NCBI GenBank assembly: GCA_965207595.1
Contig: CBDBMW010000012.1
Coordinates: forward strand, 186,001-250,000
Direction of reading: 5' to 3'
DNA from: JAGWAJ01 sp026707615
GTDB taxonomy: Bacteria > Acidobacteriota > Vicinamibacteria > Vicinamibacterales > UBA8438
DNA length: 64,000 bases
The position numbers were made by a program, and so were the translations under genes. The notes below the pieces were generated by a model. That model had not been told where the DNA came from and did not search any database. It was given only the letters and a program-made list of their open reading frames with translations. Of the stretch, positions 44,238-53,323 are shown piece by piece. Numbering within the stretch: position 1 is the first letter of the stretch; each line of letters starts with the position of its first letter.

Positions 44238-44295
44238 TAGGAGCTTGCGCCGCAGAATGCAACGCGGCGAAGTTCCGCGGCGCAAGCTCCCGGGC
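44238..44295. repeat. Inverted pair of the dispersed repeat
   Basis: Forward arm TAGGAGCTTGCGCCGCAGAA (44239-44258) and reverse arm TTCCGCGGCGCAAGCTCC (44273-44290) flank 14 bases. Arms pair over about 18 bases. It fills most of the 126-base gap between the CmcI-like and radical SAM genes. Confidence 0.75.
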
Positions 44296-44352
44296 CGGTG
44301 GGGGCCGGGGCCGAACACGGAGCCTGCGACTGCTTTGGCGGCGCTGTCACGG

Positions 44353-45090
44353 TCACCGCAGCCGCCTCAGGAAGCCGCGGGGGTTGAAGGTGAGCAGGAA
44401 CTTGTCCAGCGATGCGTCGTGCGCGAACTCGGGGTGGCGGGCCAGGAAGGCCTCGACGGCTTCCATCGGGCCCGGCCCATGGTCCGGCTCGACCGGATGC
44501 CCGTTGAGGTTCGTGTCCTCGACGACGAGGTAGCTCCCCCGGCTGACCAGCGGCGCGTAGGCCTCGAGCTCGGCCAGCACGTGGTCCCGGCGGTGGTCGG
44601 AATCGAGCAGCACCATCACGGGCGCGGACTCCCCGACCTCGCTCCGCACTCCGGCCACGACATCCGGATCGATGGACGATCCGATCACATAGGTGATCCG
44701 CGGGTGAGCCGGAGCGCCCGGGCGCTCCACGACGTCCACGGTCACGACGCGGCCGGTCCCCAGCAGGTCGCATATCGAAGCCAGGTAGAGGGCGCTGCCG
44801 CCGAAGGCGGTTCCGGTCTCGACGATCACCGCCGGACGGACGGCGTGGAGCATCTCCTGGTAGAGCCACAGATCGAGGGGGCACTTCAGGACCGCGTGGC
44901 CCAGGAAGTACGTGTTGCGCCAGGTCATGTTGAATGCGCGGGCGTCGAAGTACAGCCGATGGAACTCGCGCACGACCGAGCGTTCGTCGGCGGGGTCGAG
45001 GGCGATGCGCCGATAGAACGCCCCGCGCAGCGTTCTCGCCTCGTGCGCCAACGCGCGCCGGATCCGGCGAACGGAGTCGATCAGGCTCAT
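44353..45090 (-). CDS. CmcI-type SAM-dependent methyltransferase (cephalosporin hydroxylase family)
   Basis: 245 residues. The CmcI family pattern is clear: NTYFLGHAVLKCPLDLWLYQEML, VIVETGTAFGGSALYLASICDLLG (SAM/metal-binding loop), VTVDV, SAPVMVLLDSDHRRDHVLAELEAYAPLVSRGSYLVVEDTNLNGHPV (the DxDH...EDT metal ligands). Members O-methylate rhamnose or similar sugars in surface glycolipids, which fits the surroundings. ATG overlaps the stop of the upstream membrane-protein gene (ATGA). Confidence 0.85.
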   Translation of the reverse strand: MSLIDSVRRIRRALAHEARTLRGAFYRRIALDPADERSVVREFHRLYFDARAFNMTWRNTYFLGHAVLKCPLDLWLYQEMLHAVRPAVIVETGTAFGGSALYLASICDLLGTGRVVTVDVVERPGAPAHPRITYVIGSSIDPDVVAGVRSEVGESAPVMVLLDSDHRRDHVLAELEAYAPLVSRGSYLVVEDTNLNGHPVEPDHGPGPMEAVEAFLARHPEFAHDASLDKFLLTFNPRGFLRRLR

Positions 45091-46016
45091 TGCACTCGGG
45101 GACGGGACCGAAGGAAGAGCACCGCCCCCGGGAGGTTGCCCGCCACGCCCAGCAGCACGAAGAGCGTGGACAGGGCGAACGACAGCTCGTCGGGAACGCC
45201 CGCCGGGCGCAGCATCCACATGACGGCCCCCTGCGCCGGTCCCAGGCCCGCGACGGAGATGGGGAGGAGTATCAACACGATACCTATCGGCATGACGACG
45301 AAGTAGTACGAGAGCGGGATGTCGATCGCGAGCCCGACGCCGATCAGCCACGCCAGCAGGACGCGCACCACCTGCGCCGCGAACGAGAGTCCCACGACCA
45401 GTCCCACCGCGGGCCTGTTCCCCGGCAACCGTCGGACGGCGCCCGTCACCGCGGCGGCGGCGGCCGCCCACCGGTCCGGCAGCACGGCGGCCGCCGTCCG
45501 CTCGGCGAGGCGGCCGGCGAATCCCGCCAGCAGCACCGCCCCGAGGAGGACGTAGACGGCGCCGGCCAGGCGCGGATCGATCGGCAGGCCGTCCACGAGG
45601 ACGAGTCCGGCCGCCCCCAGCGCGAGAACGGATGCGAGACCGAGCCAGCGATCCACGGCCGCGACGGCGACCGCGCGGCCCGGGCGCCCCGTGCGCGTCG
45701 CGAGCTCCCACGTGCGCGCGATGTCGCCTCCGACCCCGGCCGGCAGGAAGCTCCCCAGAAAGGAGGAGACGAGGAAGAGGCGCGCCCCGGACCGGACGGG
45801 CAGATCGAACCCGCTCGCGCGCACGAGCAGGAGCCAGCGCCCGGTCGCCAGCGCGCGGTCCGCCGCGGTGACCAGCGCCAGGAGCGCCCACACGGCACCG
45901 TCGATGCGGGTAACGGCCTCGACGACGCCGGCGGGATCGAGACGGGAGCCGAGCCAGGCCAGGACGAGGACCGTGACGAGCGCTCGCAGCGCCAGCGGAC
46001 CGCGAGCCCGGATCAT
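45087..46016 (-). CDS. LPG-synthase-TM (AglD/UPF0104) family membrane protein
   Basis: 309 residues with about eight membrane helices. The signatures FLVSSFLGSFLPAGVGGDIARTWELA and PLSYYFVVMPIGIVLILLPISVAGLGPAQGAV are those of the lysylphosphatidylglycerol-synthase TM/AglD family, which are putative lipid or glycolipid translocases in glycan clusters. The catalytic aminoacyl-transfer domain of MprF is absent. Both ends overlap neighbours by 4 bases, so the three genes from 46738 to 44353 form one operon. Confidence 0.85.
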   Translation of the reverse strand: MIRARGPLALRALVTVLVLAWLGSRLDPAGVVEAVTRIDGAVWALLALVTAADRALATGRWLLLVRASGFDLPVRSGARLFLVSSFLGSFLPAGVGGDIARTWELATRTGRPGRAVAVAAVDRWLGLASVLALGAAGLVLVDGLPIDPRLAGAVYVLLGAVLLAGFAGRLAERTAAAVLPDRWAAAAAAVTGAVRRLPGNRPAVGLVVGLSFAAQVVRVLLAWLIGVGLAIDIPLSYYFVVMPIGIVLILLPISVAGLGPAQGAVMWMLRPAGVPDELSFALSTLFVLLGVAGNLPGAVLFLRSRPRVQ

Positions 46017-46738
46017 CCGCTGCCCGCGTGCGGCTTGCGCGCGACGAACTCGATGGTGGCGAACAGGTTCTTGCGGACCTTGAAGAGGAGCTCGCGCGTT
46101 CCGGTGCGTCTCGCCAGGAAGTCCGTGCCGGGGAGGTTGGGAACGAAGGACGCGGCGGCCAGCAGGTCACGCGCCAACCCGGTCGCCGCCCCGATGCTCT
46201 CCACGGTGGCCTCCGCCTCGAAGCCGCCGTCGAGCAGCAGTTGACCTACCCGGCGCTCGGTCGTCACGAAGTTGTGCGTGTAGTCCACGTCCCAGAAGAA
46301 CGTACGTTCCTTGGTGTAGTCGGGGACGACGATGAAGAGCAGACCGTTCGGCCTGAGCACCCGCCGCGCCTCGGCGACGAACTCGCGGGCCGCGTCGATG
46401 CCGGACATGTGCTCCAGCACCTGGTCGGCGTAGACGGCATCGCAGCTCGCGTCGGCCGCGGCGATGGGAGGGGCCCACGCCTCGACGACGTCGAATCCCC
46501 GGGCGCGCAAGGCGTCGGCCAGCGCCGGGCTCGCCTCGACGGCCCGGTAGCGCCAGCCGGAGGACTTCGCGAGCGCCCCGAACGATCCGTGCCCCGGCCC
46601 GATCTCGAGCATCGCGGCCGGCTGCCGGGCGTGCTCCATCAGCAACCGGAGCCGGCGCCGCTCCGTGCGCTTCTTGCGCGCCTCGCCGAAGCGGGTCAGA
46701 CGGCGCTCGGAGAACCAGCGATAGAAATCGCCCGGCAT
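46013..46738 (-). CDS. Class I SAM-dependent methyltransferase
   Basis: 241 residues. MLEIGPGHGSFGALAKSSG (motif I), AVEASPALADALRARG, CDAVYADQVLEHM, ARRVLRPNGLLFIVVPDYT. After the core it has TKERTFFWDVDYTHNFVTTERRVGQLL, typical of sugar- or quinone-type methyltransferases of exopolysaccharide loci. First gene of the three-gene operon; it overlaps the flippase-like gene by 4 bases. Confidence 0.85.
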   Translation of the reverse strand: MPGDFYRWFSERRLTRFGEARKKRTERRRLRLLMEHARQPAAMLEIGPGHGSFGALAKSSGWRYRAVEASPALADALRARGFDVVEAWAPPIAAADASCDAVYADQVLEHMSGIDAAREFVAEARRVLRPNGLLFIVVPDYTKERTFFWDVDYTHNFVTTERRVGQLLLDGGFEAEATVESIGAATGLARDLLAAASFVPNLPGTDFLARRTGTRELLFKVRKNLFATIEFVARKPHAGSG

Positions 46739-46766
46739 GGTTCTCCCAACGCGCCGTCCGGGCGCG

Positions 46767-48695
46767 CTACCGCGGATACCTCCAGCGCCCGATCGAGTTC
46801 GCGTCGGCCGTTGCCTGCGTCACGTCGAGCCAGGAAGGCTGGGGATTGGGGCCGCAGTGACCGGCGATGATGTCGATGATGGCGACGTTCGTGCTGTTCT
46901 GCGCCGCGTCGATGGTCTGACCGGATCCGCGGTAGTAGGCGATGGCGTCGTGCGACACGTCGGGGCAGTTCCCGCGCTTGCAGTTGTAGCCCCAGCGTCC
47001 GCTCTCCTGGCGCAACCGCTCGACCGCGAGCTCCATGAAGCGCCAGCTCCCCCCGTGATCCTGGCAGGAGTTCCGCAGCGCGTCGGGGTGTTGCGCGGCC
47101 AGCTGCTGCAGGAGGGACAACAGGTTCGGCGGATTCCCTCCCGGGCCGAAGGGACCGGCCGGCCCGGTGGGGACGGTCCCGCCGCCGCCGTCGGCGGACG
47201 TCCGGAAGCTCGCGGCATCGGACCAGTCGCTGGAGAACTCGCCCGTCGCGCCGGCGGACACCGTGGCGCGGGCCTGCCAGAAGTACTGCTGGCTCGGCAT
47301 CAGGTTGCCGCGCAGGTCCACGGTCGTCTCCGCGCCGCCCCGCATGCGGGTGCTGCCGGTCCTCGGGTCGCCGAAGGTCCGGCTCGTCGCCACCTGGACC
47401 TCTATCTGGACGCCGCGCGACGATATGCCCCGAACGGCTCCGTTCCGGACCCGGAAGTGCGTGCCGACGCCTACCGTGGCTCCATCGATCGGGGCCAGCG
47501 GCCGCGGCGTCGCGAGCCTGACCTGGCGCGTTCGGAACGACGCGACGTCCGACCAGGCGCTCGTCACCCGGCTGTTGCCTGCGACTGCCGTAGCCATCGC
47601 GCGGGCGCGCCAGTAGTGCGTCGTCTCGTCGGCCAGGAAGACGTTCAGGGCGAGGTTCGTGTCCCCCCGGCTGCGCGCGTGCTCGCGGTCGGTCCCGACG
47701 ATGTTCGCGAACATGTCGTCCGTCGCCACCTGAATCTCGATCTGGATGCCCCCGACGCCCCCCCGAATCCGGCCCTCGACGGTCGGGTTGGTGACATTGA
47801 AGACCGTGTCGACATCAACGCTCGCGCCGGCGATCGGCGATCGCGGCGCGGGAGGACTGAGAACGACCGCAGCCGTGCTGAACGCCGCGTCTGCCGACCA
47901 CGGACCGTAGGCCCCGTCGAAGAACGCGCGCGCCCGCCAGGTGTAGCTCGCCGCCCGGTCGAGGGAGGTCGCCACCCGATAGGAGGTGGAGCCGCTGCCG
48001 CCCGGCACGGTGGCCGCCGCCTCGACGGCCGTGCGGCTGCCGCCGACGACGTTGTAGATCTCGAACTGATAATGGAAGTTGTCTGCGGCGAAGCCCGCGA
48101 GGAAGGCTTCGTCGGGCTCCGCGTTGGTCACCTGGAGCACCGGGCGCACGTCCGGAATCTCGACGCCGCCCACCGGCGACGTGGGCGTCGGAGCGCTCGC
48201 CTTCAGATCCCCGCCCTCGCCGCCGGCCGCCTCCGAATCGTGGTCCACCTGGTCGACGGACGACTCGCGGGACGATTCCTTCAGCGCGGCGGCGGCCGGC
48301 ACCTCGGGGGCGCCACCGAGCGCCGGGCCGGCGGTCGGCCTCATCAAGGGCAGGCTGCGCCCCGGACCGGTCGAGGGCGGGGACACCGCACCGATGTCGA
48401 TCACGAGGCTGGTCGTCGTCGGGGAACCGGCGGCGCCGCCGCCGACACCGGCGGGCGCCGTCCCGGAGGGGCTGAAGCCCCCGTCGACCTGCACGGTGAT
48501 CCGGGGCTGGACGCCTTTCCCGGCCGGGCCGCCGGGCGACGCCGGGGCGCCCGAGTTGCCGCCGGCCGGGGTGCCCGCTGCCGGGGCCGGCGTGGGGGCG
48601 ACAGGCGACGCGGTCTCTTCGCTGCACCCGATCCAGGTCAGCGCGACGCTAGCCGCGAATGCGCAGAGGGCAACTGTTCCCCACCTCGGCCTCAC
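46767..48695 (-). CDS. Surface lipoprotein with three fibronectin-III-like repeats
   Basis: 642 residues from GTG 48695, which has a GGAGGT Shine-Dalgarno 7 bases upstream. Lipobox LTWIGCS. After a Pro/Ala/Gly-rich linker come three FN3-like units of about 105 residues (PxLQVTNAEPDE...SYTWRARAFFDGAYGPWSADAAFST; PRSPIAGASV...HYWRARAMA...SAWSDVASFRT; PRPLAPIDGATV...YFWQARATV...SSDWSDAASFRT). The last 130 residues form a Cys-containing domain (SCQDHGG, NCKRGNCPDVSHDAIAYY) resembling a domain that recurs in acidobacterial lipoproteins. Likely exposed and adhesive or scaffold; function unknown. Confidence 0.7.
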   Translation of the reverse strand: MRPRWGTVALCAFAASVALTWIGCSEETASPVAPTPAPAAGTPAGGNSGAPASPGGPAGKGVQPRITVQVDGGFSPSGTAPAGVGGGAAGSPTTTSLVIDIGAVSPPSTGPGRSLPLMRPTAGPALGGAPEVPAAAALKESSRESSVDQVDHDSEAAGGEGGDLKASAPTPTSPVGGVEIPDVRPVLQVTNAEPDEAFLAGFAADNFHYQFEIYNVVGGSRTAVEAAATVPGGSGSTSYRVATSLDRAASYTWRARAFFDGAYGPWSADAAFSTAAVVLSPPAPRSPIAGASVDVDTVFNVTNPTVEGRIRGGVGGIQIEIQVATDDMFANIVGTDREHARSRGDTNLALNVFLADETTHYWRARAMATAVAGNSRVTSAWSDVASFRTRQVRLATPRPLAPIDGATVGVGTHFRVRNGAVRGISSRGVQIEVQVATSRTFGDPRTGSTRMRGGAETTVDLRGNLMPSQQYFWQARATVSAGATGEFSSDWSDAASFRTSADGGGGTVPTGPAGPFGPGGNPPNLLSLLQQLAAQHPDALRNSCQDHGGSWRFMELAVERLRQESGRWGYNCKRGNCPDVSHDAIAYYRGSGQTIDAAQNSTNVAIIDIIAGHCGPNPQPSWLDVTQATADANSIGRWRYPR

Positions 48696-49005
48696 GAGCC
48701 CACCTCCGGGGCCGCGCACGCCCGAGGGCGCCCGGAGAGGCAGATCGGGTCTGCTTCGCTCACCGAACAGTGTGTCGCCAAGCGCATGACGTTGATTCTA
48801 GGGGCTCGCGCCGCAGAACGCCAACGGAGCGCGTGGCGCAGCGCCAGGAGTCTGCGCCGCAGGACGCCGGCTGCGAGTGCCTCGGCGAGCGCAGACGCGC
48901 AAAACGCGCCCCCGAGGGCGCGCAAGCTCCCGGGCCGGTCGGGGCTCGGGTCGGGGTGTTGACCCCGTGGAGCCGCCCCAGTATGATCTCGCGCCCTCGA
49001 AGCCG
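48696..49005. other. 310-bp gap with a cluster of dispersed repeats
   Basis: No gene. It holds forward copies at 48799-48820 (TAGGGGCTCGCGCCGCAGAA...) and 48844-48866 (CCAGGAGTCTGCGCCGCAGG...), and a reverse half-copy near 48918-48934 (GCGCAAGCTCCCGGG). A TATGAT box at 48982-48987 lies 18 bases before the GTG of the next gene. Confidence 0.65.
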
Positions 49006-50277
49006 GTGGACAAGCCAGTCGGGAACCCGCTCCGCCGCGGCCGCCTTCGGCAGCCCGAGGCTTCCCCTCGCATCCTGATGCTCGCCCCGGAGCCCTTTTT
49101 CGAGCCGCGGGGCACGCCCTTCAGCGAGTACCACCGCATCAAGGCCCTGAGCGAGCTCGGCTGCCGCATCGATCTGGTGACCTACCCCTTCGGCCGCGAC
49201 GTGGCGCTGCCCGGGCTGCGCATCTATCGCTGCCCGCGGCCGCCGCTCCTGCGCGGCGTGCGGATCGGACCGTCGGCGGCGAAGATCCTGCTCGACCTCC
49301 TCCTCACCGCCACGGCCGCCCGGCTGGCGCACGCGCGGCTCTACGATGCCGTCCACTCGCACGAGGAGGCAGGCGTGGCGGGCATCTGCCTCGCGGAGTG
49401 GCTGGGCGTGCCCCACCTGTACGACATGCACTCCAGCCTGCCGCAGCAGCTCGCCAACTTCGGGTACGACCGATCGACCCTGGTCCGGCGGCTGTTCGAG
49501 TGGGCCGAGACGCTGATGGTCACCCGGTCGCGCGCCGTCATCACCATCTGCCAGGAGCTGCAGGACACCGCCGCGGCCCTGGGCGCCGCGGACCGCGCGT
49601 CGCTCATCGAGAACGTGATGGGAGGCGACTTCGACGACGGGGCGCCGCCGCAGGCCCCGGAGATCCGGGCGCGCTACGGCATCGACGGCGACCGGCCGCT
49701 GGTGCTCTACACGGGCACGTTCGAGGCCTACCAGGGCCTCGACCTGCTGATCGAGGCGGCCGCGGTCCTCGGTCGCACGCACCCCGACGCGCGGATCCTC
49801 GTCGTCGGCGGAACGCCCGCCCAGGTCGCCCTCGCGCGCGGGCAGGCCGACGGCACCGCGAGCAACCTCGTCTTCGCGGGTCAGCGCCCCCCCGCAGAGA
49901 TTCCCGGCTTCGTGGAAGAGTGCAACATCCTGGTGTCGCCCCGCACGAGCGGCACCAACACGCCTCTCAAGATCTACTCGTACCTCCGATCCGGACGGCC
50001 CATCGTCGCCACGCGTCTGCGCACCCACACGCAGGTCCTCGACCCGCAGACCGCGCTGCTCGTCGCCCCGCGCGCCGATGCGCTCGCCGCGGGCCTTGCG
50101 CGGCTCATCGACGACCCCGGCGAGCGGGAGCGCCTGGCGGCGGCCGCGCGTGCCCTCGCCTCCGCGCGCTACAGCCGCAAGGCCTACGTCGCCCGGACCG
50201 CCGCCGCCTACGAACGCCTTCTCGGCCGCCCCGTTCCGGCGAGCGGCGAGAGCCCCGCCGCCCCACCAGGCCCGTGA
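49006..50277 (+). CDS. Glycosyltransferase family 4
   Basis: 423 residues from GTG 49006 (start uncertain; the frame is open upstream, no Shine-Dalgarno). N-terminal Rossmann domain begins RILMLAPEPFFEPRGTPFSEYHRIKALSELG, then VHSHEEAGVAG, LYDMHSSLPQQL. The C-terminal donor domain has VLYTGTFEAYQGLDLLIEAA, ILVVGG, VEECNILVSPRTSGTNTPLKIYSYLRSGRPIVAT (the GT-B GxPLK/E-type motif). It transfers a sugar from a nucleotide- or lipid-linked donor for surface glycan assembly. Stop overlaps the next start by 4 bases. Confidence 0.85.
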   Translation: MDKPVGNPLRRGRLRQPEASPRILMLAPEPFFEPRGTPFSEYHRIKALSELGCRIDLVTYPFGRDVALPGLRIYRCPRPPLLRGVRIGPSAAKILLDLLLTATAARLAHARLYDAVHSHEEAGVAGICLAEWLGVPHLYDMHSSLPQQLANFGYDRSTLVRRLFEWAETLMVTRSRAVITICQELQDTAAALGAADRASLIENVMGGDFDDGAPPQAPEIRARYGIDGDRPLVLYTGTFEAYQGLDLLIEAAAVLGRTHPDARILVVGGTPAQVALARGQADGTASNLVFAGQRPPAEIPGFVEECNILVSPRTSGTNTPLKIYSYLRSGRPIVATRLRTHTQVLDPQTALLVAPRADALAAGLARLIDDPGERERLAAAARALASARYSRKAYVARTAAAYERLLGRPVPASGESPAAPPGP

Positions 50278-51260
50278 GAGTGCTGGTCACCGGCGCCACC
50301 GGATTCACGGGCGGCCACTTGGCCCGTTCTCTCGCGCGGCAGGGGCATCGCGTTCGAGGTCTCGTGCGGCCGGCCAGCCGCGATCGGGCCGCAGGGCTGA
50401 GCGAAGCCGACGTGGACGTCGCGCTCGGCGACCTGACCGATGCCGGCTCGCTCGCGCCGGCCTGCGCCGGCATCGACGTCGTGTACCACATCGCGGCCAC
50501 CTACCGCACCGCGGGCCAACCGGATTCGGCGTACCGTGCGGTGAACGCGGAGGGGACCCGCGCGCTGCTCGACGCCGCGCGCCGGGCCGGCGTCGCGCGC
50601 TTCGTGCACTGCAGCACGGGGGGCGTCCACGGGCACATCGAGCGTCCGCCCGCGGACGAGGATGCCCCGCTGGCGCCGGGCGACGTCTACCAGCGGTCCA
50701 AGCTGGAGGGCGAACGCCTCGCTCGTGCGGCCGGCGAGGCGGGCGCGCTCGAGGTCGTGGTGGCGCGGCCGATCGGGATCTACGGCCCGGGCGACACGCG
50801 CTTCCTGAAGCTGTTCCGCGCCCTCGCCCGGCGCCGCTTCCCGATGCTCGGGAGCGGCCAGGTCTTCTACCACCTGACCTACATCGACGACCTCGTCGAG
50901 GGGTTCCGGCTCTGCGGCGAGACGCCGGCCGCGGCCGGCCGGACGTACATTCTGGGCGGCCCGCGCTACACGACCCTCGCGGAGCTGGTCCGGGCCATCG
51001 CGGCCGAGCTCCGGGTGCCGCCGCCCCGATGGCGCGTGCCGGTCTGGCCGGTGTGGCTGGCGGGGGCGCTCGCGGAGGCGCTCTGCGTGCCGCTCGGCAT
51101 CGAGCCGCCGCTCTACCGCCGGCGCGTCGACTTCTTCACCAAGAGCCGCGCCTTCGACACGGGGCGCGCGCGGCGCGAGCTGGGCTTCGCGCCGGCCGTC
51201 GACCTCGCCGAGGGGATTCACCGCACCGCAGCGTGGTATCGGGTACAGGGATGGCTCTAG
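50274..51260 (+). CDS. NAD(P)-dependent sugar epimerase/dehydratase (SDR)
   Basis: 328 residues from GTG 50274 (GTGA overlap with the glycosyltransferase). Extended SDR fold: VLVTGATGFTGGHLARSLARQG nucleotide motif, DLTDAGSLAPACAGID, HIAATYRTAG, a Tyr-x3-Lys pair in YQRSKLEGERL, and ARPIGIYGPGDTRFLK. The Ser of the SYK triad may be in CSTGG. Resembles dihydroflavonol-reductase/hopanoid-associated sugar epimerase (HpnA) types; the exact substrate is unknown. Overlaps the next glycosyltransferase by 10 bases. Confidence 0.85.
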   Translation: MRVLVTGATGFTGGHLARSLARQGHRVRGLVRPASRDRAAGLSEADVDVALGDLTDAGSLAPACAGIDVVYHIAATYRTAGQPDSAYRAVNAEGTRALLDAARRAGVARFVHCSTGGVHGHIERPPADEDAPLAPGDVYQRSKLEGERLARAAGEAGALEVVVARPIGIYGPGDTRFLKLFRALARRRFPMLGSGQVFYHLTYIDDLVEGFRLCGETPAAAGRTYILGGPRYTTLAELVRAIAAELRVPPPRWRVPVWPVWLAGALAEALCVPLGIEPPLYRRRVDFFTKSRAFDTGRARRELGFAPAVDLAEGIHRTAAWYRVQGWL

Positions 51261-52462
51261 ACTCGCGGCGTCTCAACGTCGTCCAGATCTGCGACCACCT
51301 CGGTTGGCCGGGCTCGCGCATGCACGGCGTGAAGCGCCTCTTCGCCTGGATGATCCCGCGCTTCGACCCGGCGCGCTTCAACGTCAGCCTGATCAGCCTC
51401 CGCTCGCCCGACACGTCCGGAGACCGCCTGGAGGACTACGGCATCGACGTCAGCTACCTGTCGCGGTCGAAGTTCGACCCGCGCACCCTGCCGGCCCTCC
51501 TCGGCGCGCTGGACCGCCGGAAGGCGGACATCCTGCACCTCCACGGCTACGGCGCCACGACGTTCGGACGTCTGGCGGCCGCCCGGCGCGGCTGGCCCGC
51601 GTTGCTGCACGAGCACGCGAACCTCACCGACACGCCCTGGTTCCAGAAGGTCGCCGACCGCCTGCTCGCGCCGCACACGGACCTCGCCATCGCGGTCTCG
51701 CGTTCGACGGCGGAGTTCGTGACGCGGGCGCGCCTCGTCCCCGAGGCGCGGACGCGGGTGGTCTACCTCGGCGCGCCGGTGGACGATTTCGCGGGCGGGA
51801 GGACTCCCGAGGAGGTGCGGTCCGTCCGGTCGGGGCTCGGCCTGCCGGCGGAGGGACCGGTCGTCGGGACGATCACGCGCCTGATGCCCGCGAAGGGCAA
51901 CGAGTACCTCGTCGAAGCCGCCCGGACCGTGCTCCACGAAGTGCCCGACGCGCACTTCTGCATCGTCGGCGAGGGCGAGCTCGCGAGCGACCTCGAGGCG
52001 CTCGCCGAGCGCCTGGGCGTCGCCGGGCGGGTGCGCTTCGCCGGCTACACGCGCGACGTCGCCGGTGCCCTCGCGGCGTTCGACGTCGTGGCGTTCCCCT
52101 CGCTGTGGGAAGGGACCCCGCTCACGGCGTTCGAGGCGCTCGCGGCGGGCCGCCCGATCGTCGCGACCGACGCCGACGGGCTGTCCGACATCCTGCACCA
52201 CGACCGGGACGCGATCATCGTGCCGAAGCGGAACCCCGGCGCGCTGGCGCAGGCCCTGGTGGCGCTCCTCCGCGCTCCGGACCGGCGCGCGGAGCTGGCC
52301 GCCGCGGCCGCGGTCACCGGCGCCGCCTACGACATCGGCGTGTTCGTCCGCAAGCTGGAGCGGCTCTACGGGCTGATGGACGAGATCCGCCGGACCACGG
52401 GAAGGCGAGCCGTCGCCGAGGCGGACCTGGGATTCCTGACCGCCCTCGGGCACCCCTCGTGA
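51251..52462 (+). CDS. Glycosyltransferase family 4
   Basis: 403 residues. VVQICDHLGWPGSRMHGVKRLFAWMIPRF start, HLHGYGATTFGRLAA, HEHANLTDTPWFQ, then the donor domain GTITRLMPAKGNEYLVEAARTV, FCIVGEGELASDLEALAERLG, VAFPSLWEGTPLTAFEALAAGRPIVATDADG (the EGTPLxxxE motif). Third gene of a GT4-epimerase-GT4 operon for surface glycan building. Confidence 0.88.
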   Translation: MALDSRRLNVVQICDHLGWPGSRMHGVKRLFAWMIPRFDPARFNVSLISLRSPDTSGDRLEDYGIDVSYLSRSKFDPRTLPALLGALDRRKADILHLHGYGATTFGRLAAARRGWPALLHEHANLTDTPWFQKVADRLLAPHTDLAIAVSRSTAEFVTRARLVPEARTRVVYLGAPVDDFAGGRTPEEVRSVRSGLGLPAEGPVVGTITRLMPAKGNEYLVEAARTVLHEVPDAHFCIVGEGELASDLEALAERLGVAGRVRFAGYTRDVAGALAAFDVVAFPSLWEGTPLTAFEALAAGRPIVATDADGLSDILHHDRDAIIVPKRNPGALAQALVALLRAPDRRAELAAAAAVTGAAYDIGVFVRKLERLYGLMDEIRRTTGRRAVAEADLGFLTALGHPS

Positions 52463-52555
52463 GCGAGGCGGCGGCGAGGGGCCGGCCCGCCCTGTGCTAG
52501 GATCTGCGAAGCCTTGACACCCCTTTCACGCGTTCGTTCGGTCCGCCGTCCCGCG

Positions 52556-53320
52556 ATGCGCGGCCGCCGTTCTCCCCTGCGCTCGACGGCCGGCCGGACG
52601 CTCGCGCTGCTCGTGCTGACGCTCGTCTCGGCCGGCCGCGCCGACGCGCAGTGGAACGGCTTCGTCAACATCAACGGTTCCGTGCAGACCGACGATCGGA
52701 CGGTGATGCACGGCCTCACCGAGCGGGTGTACGGCGAGACCGCCACCTACGAGGCCACGATGACCTCGCCGGGAGGCACCGTGGTCGACGCCTGGGCCGG
52801 CGTGCGCGTGTGGGGGGACGTGGGCGTCGCCCTCGGCGCAACGGTCCTGAACGCGCGCGGCGCGACCTCCATCTCCGGCTCCGTCCCGTCGCCGCTGTTC
52901 CGGAACCGCCACCGCACGGCGCCGGCTCTCGAGCGCCAGGGGCTGAACCACCAGCAGGTCGGGGTACACCTTCCGCTCGTCTACGTGCTGCCGGTGTCCG
53001 AACGCATCCACGTCGCCGTGTCCGCCGGTCCGTCGTGGTTCCGGCTGCGCCACGACGAGCTCACCGCGGTGACCCTCGGCGCCGAGGTGGCGCCCTACAC
53101 CGCGGTCGGGCTTGCCGACTACGTCATGGTGGAGGACGAAGGCACCGGCTTCGGCTACAACGCCGGCCTCGACGTGACCTACCTGCTGATCCGCAACTTC
53201 GGGGTCGGGCTCTTCCTGCGGTACACCGGCGGCTCCGTGAAGATGGACTTCCCCGACGGCGCGAAGTCGGTGAAGGTCGGCGGCGCGCAAGGCGGCGCCG
53301 GTCTCCGTTTCCGCTTCTGA
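52556..53320 (+). CDS. Outer-membrane beta-barrel protein
   Basis: 254 residues from ATG 52556 (TTG 52514, ten bases after a TAGGAT box, is the alternative). Signal peptide ends near RADAQ. The body is alternating amphipathic strands with WNGFVNINGSVQTDD, EATYEATMTSPGGTVVDAWAG, VALGATVLNARG, RIHVAVSAGPSWFRLRH, TGFGYNAGLDVTYLLIRNFGVGLFLRYTGGSVKM and ends in LRFRF, a terminal aromatic as required for BAM insertion. A small porin-like or OmpA-barrel-like protein, possibly for the adjacent glycan genes. Confidence 0.75.
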   Translation: MRGRRSPLRSTAGRTLALLVLTLVSAGRADAQWNGFVNINGSVQTDDRTVMHGLTERVYGETATYEATMTSPGGTVVDAWAGVRVWGDVGVALGATVLNARGATSISGSVPSPLFRNRHRTAPALERQGLNHQQVGVHLPLVYVLPVSERIHVAVSAGPSWFRLRHDELTAVTLGAEVAPYTAVGLADYVMVEDEGTGFGYNAGLDVTYLLIRNFGVGLFLRYTGGSVKMDFPDGAKSVKVGGAQGGAGLRFRF

Positions 53321-53323
53321 GAA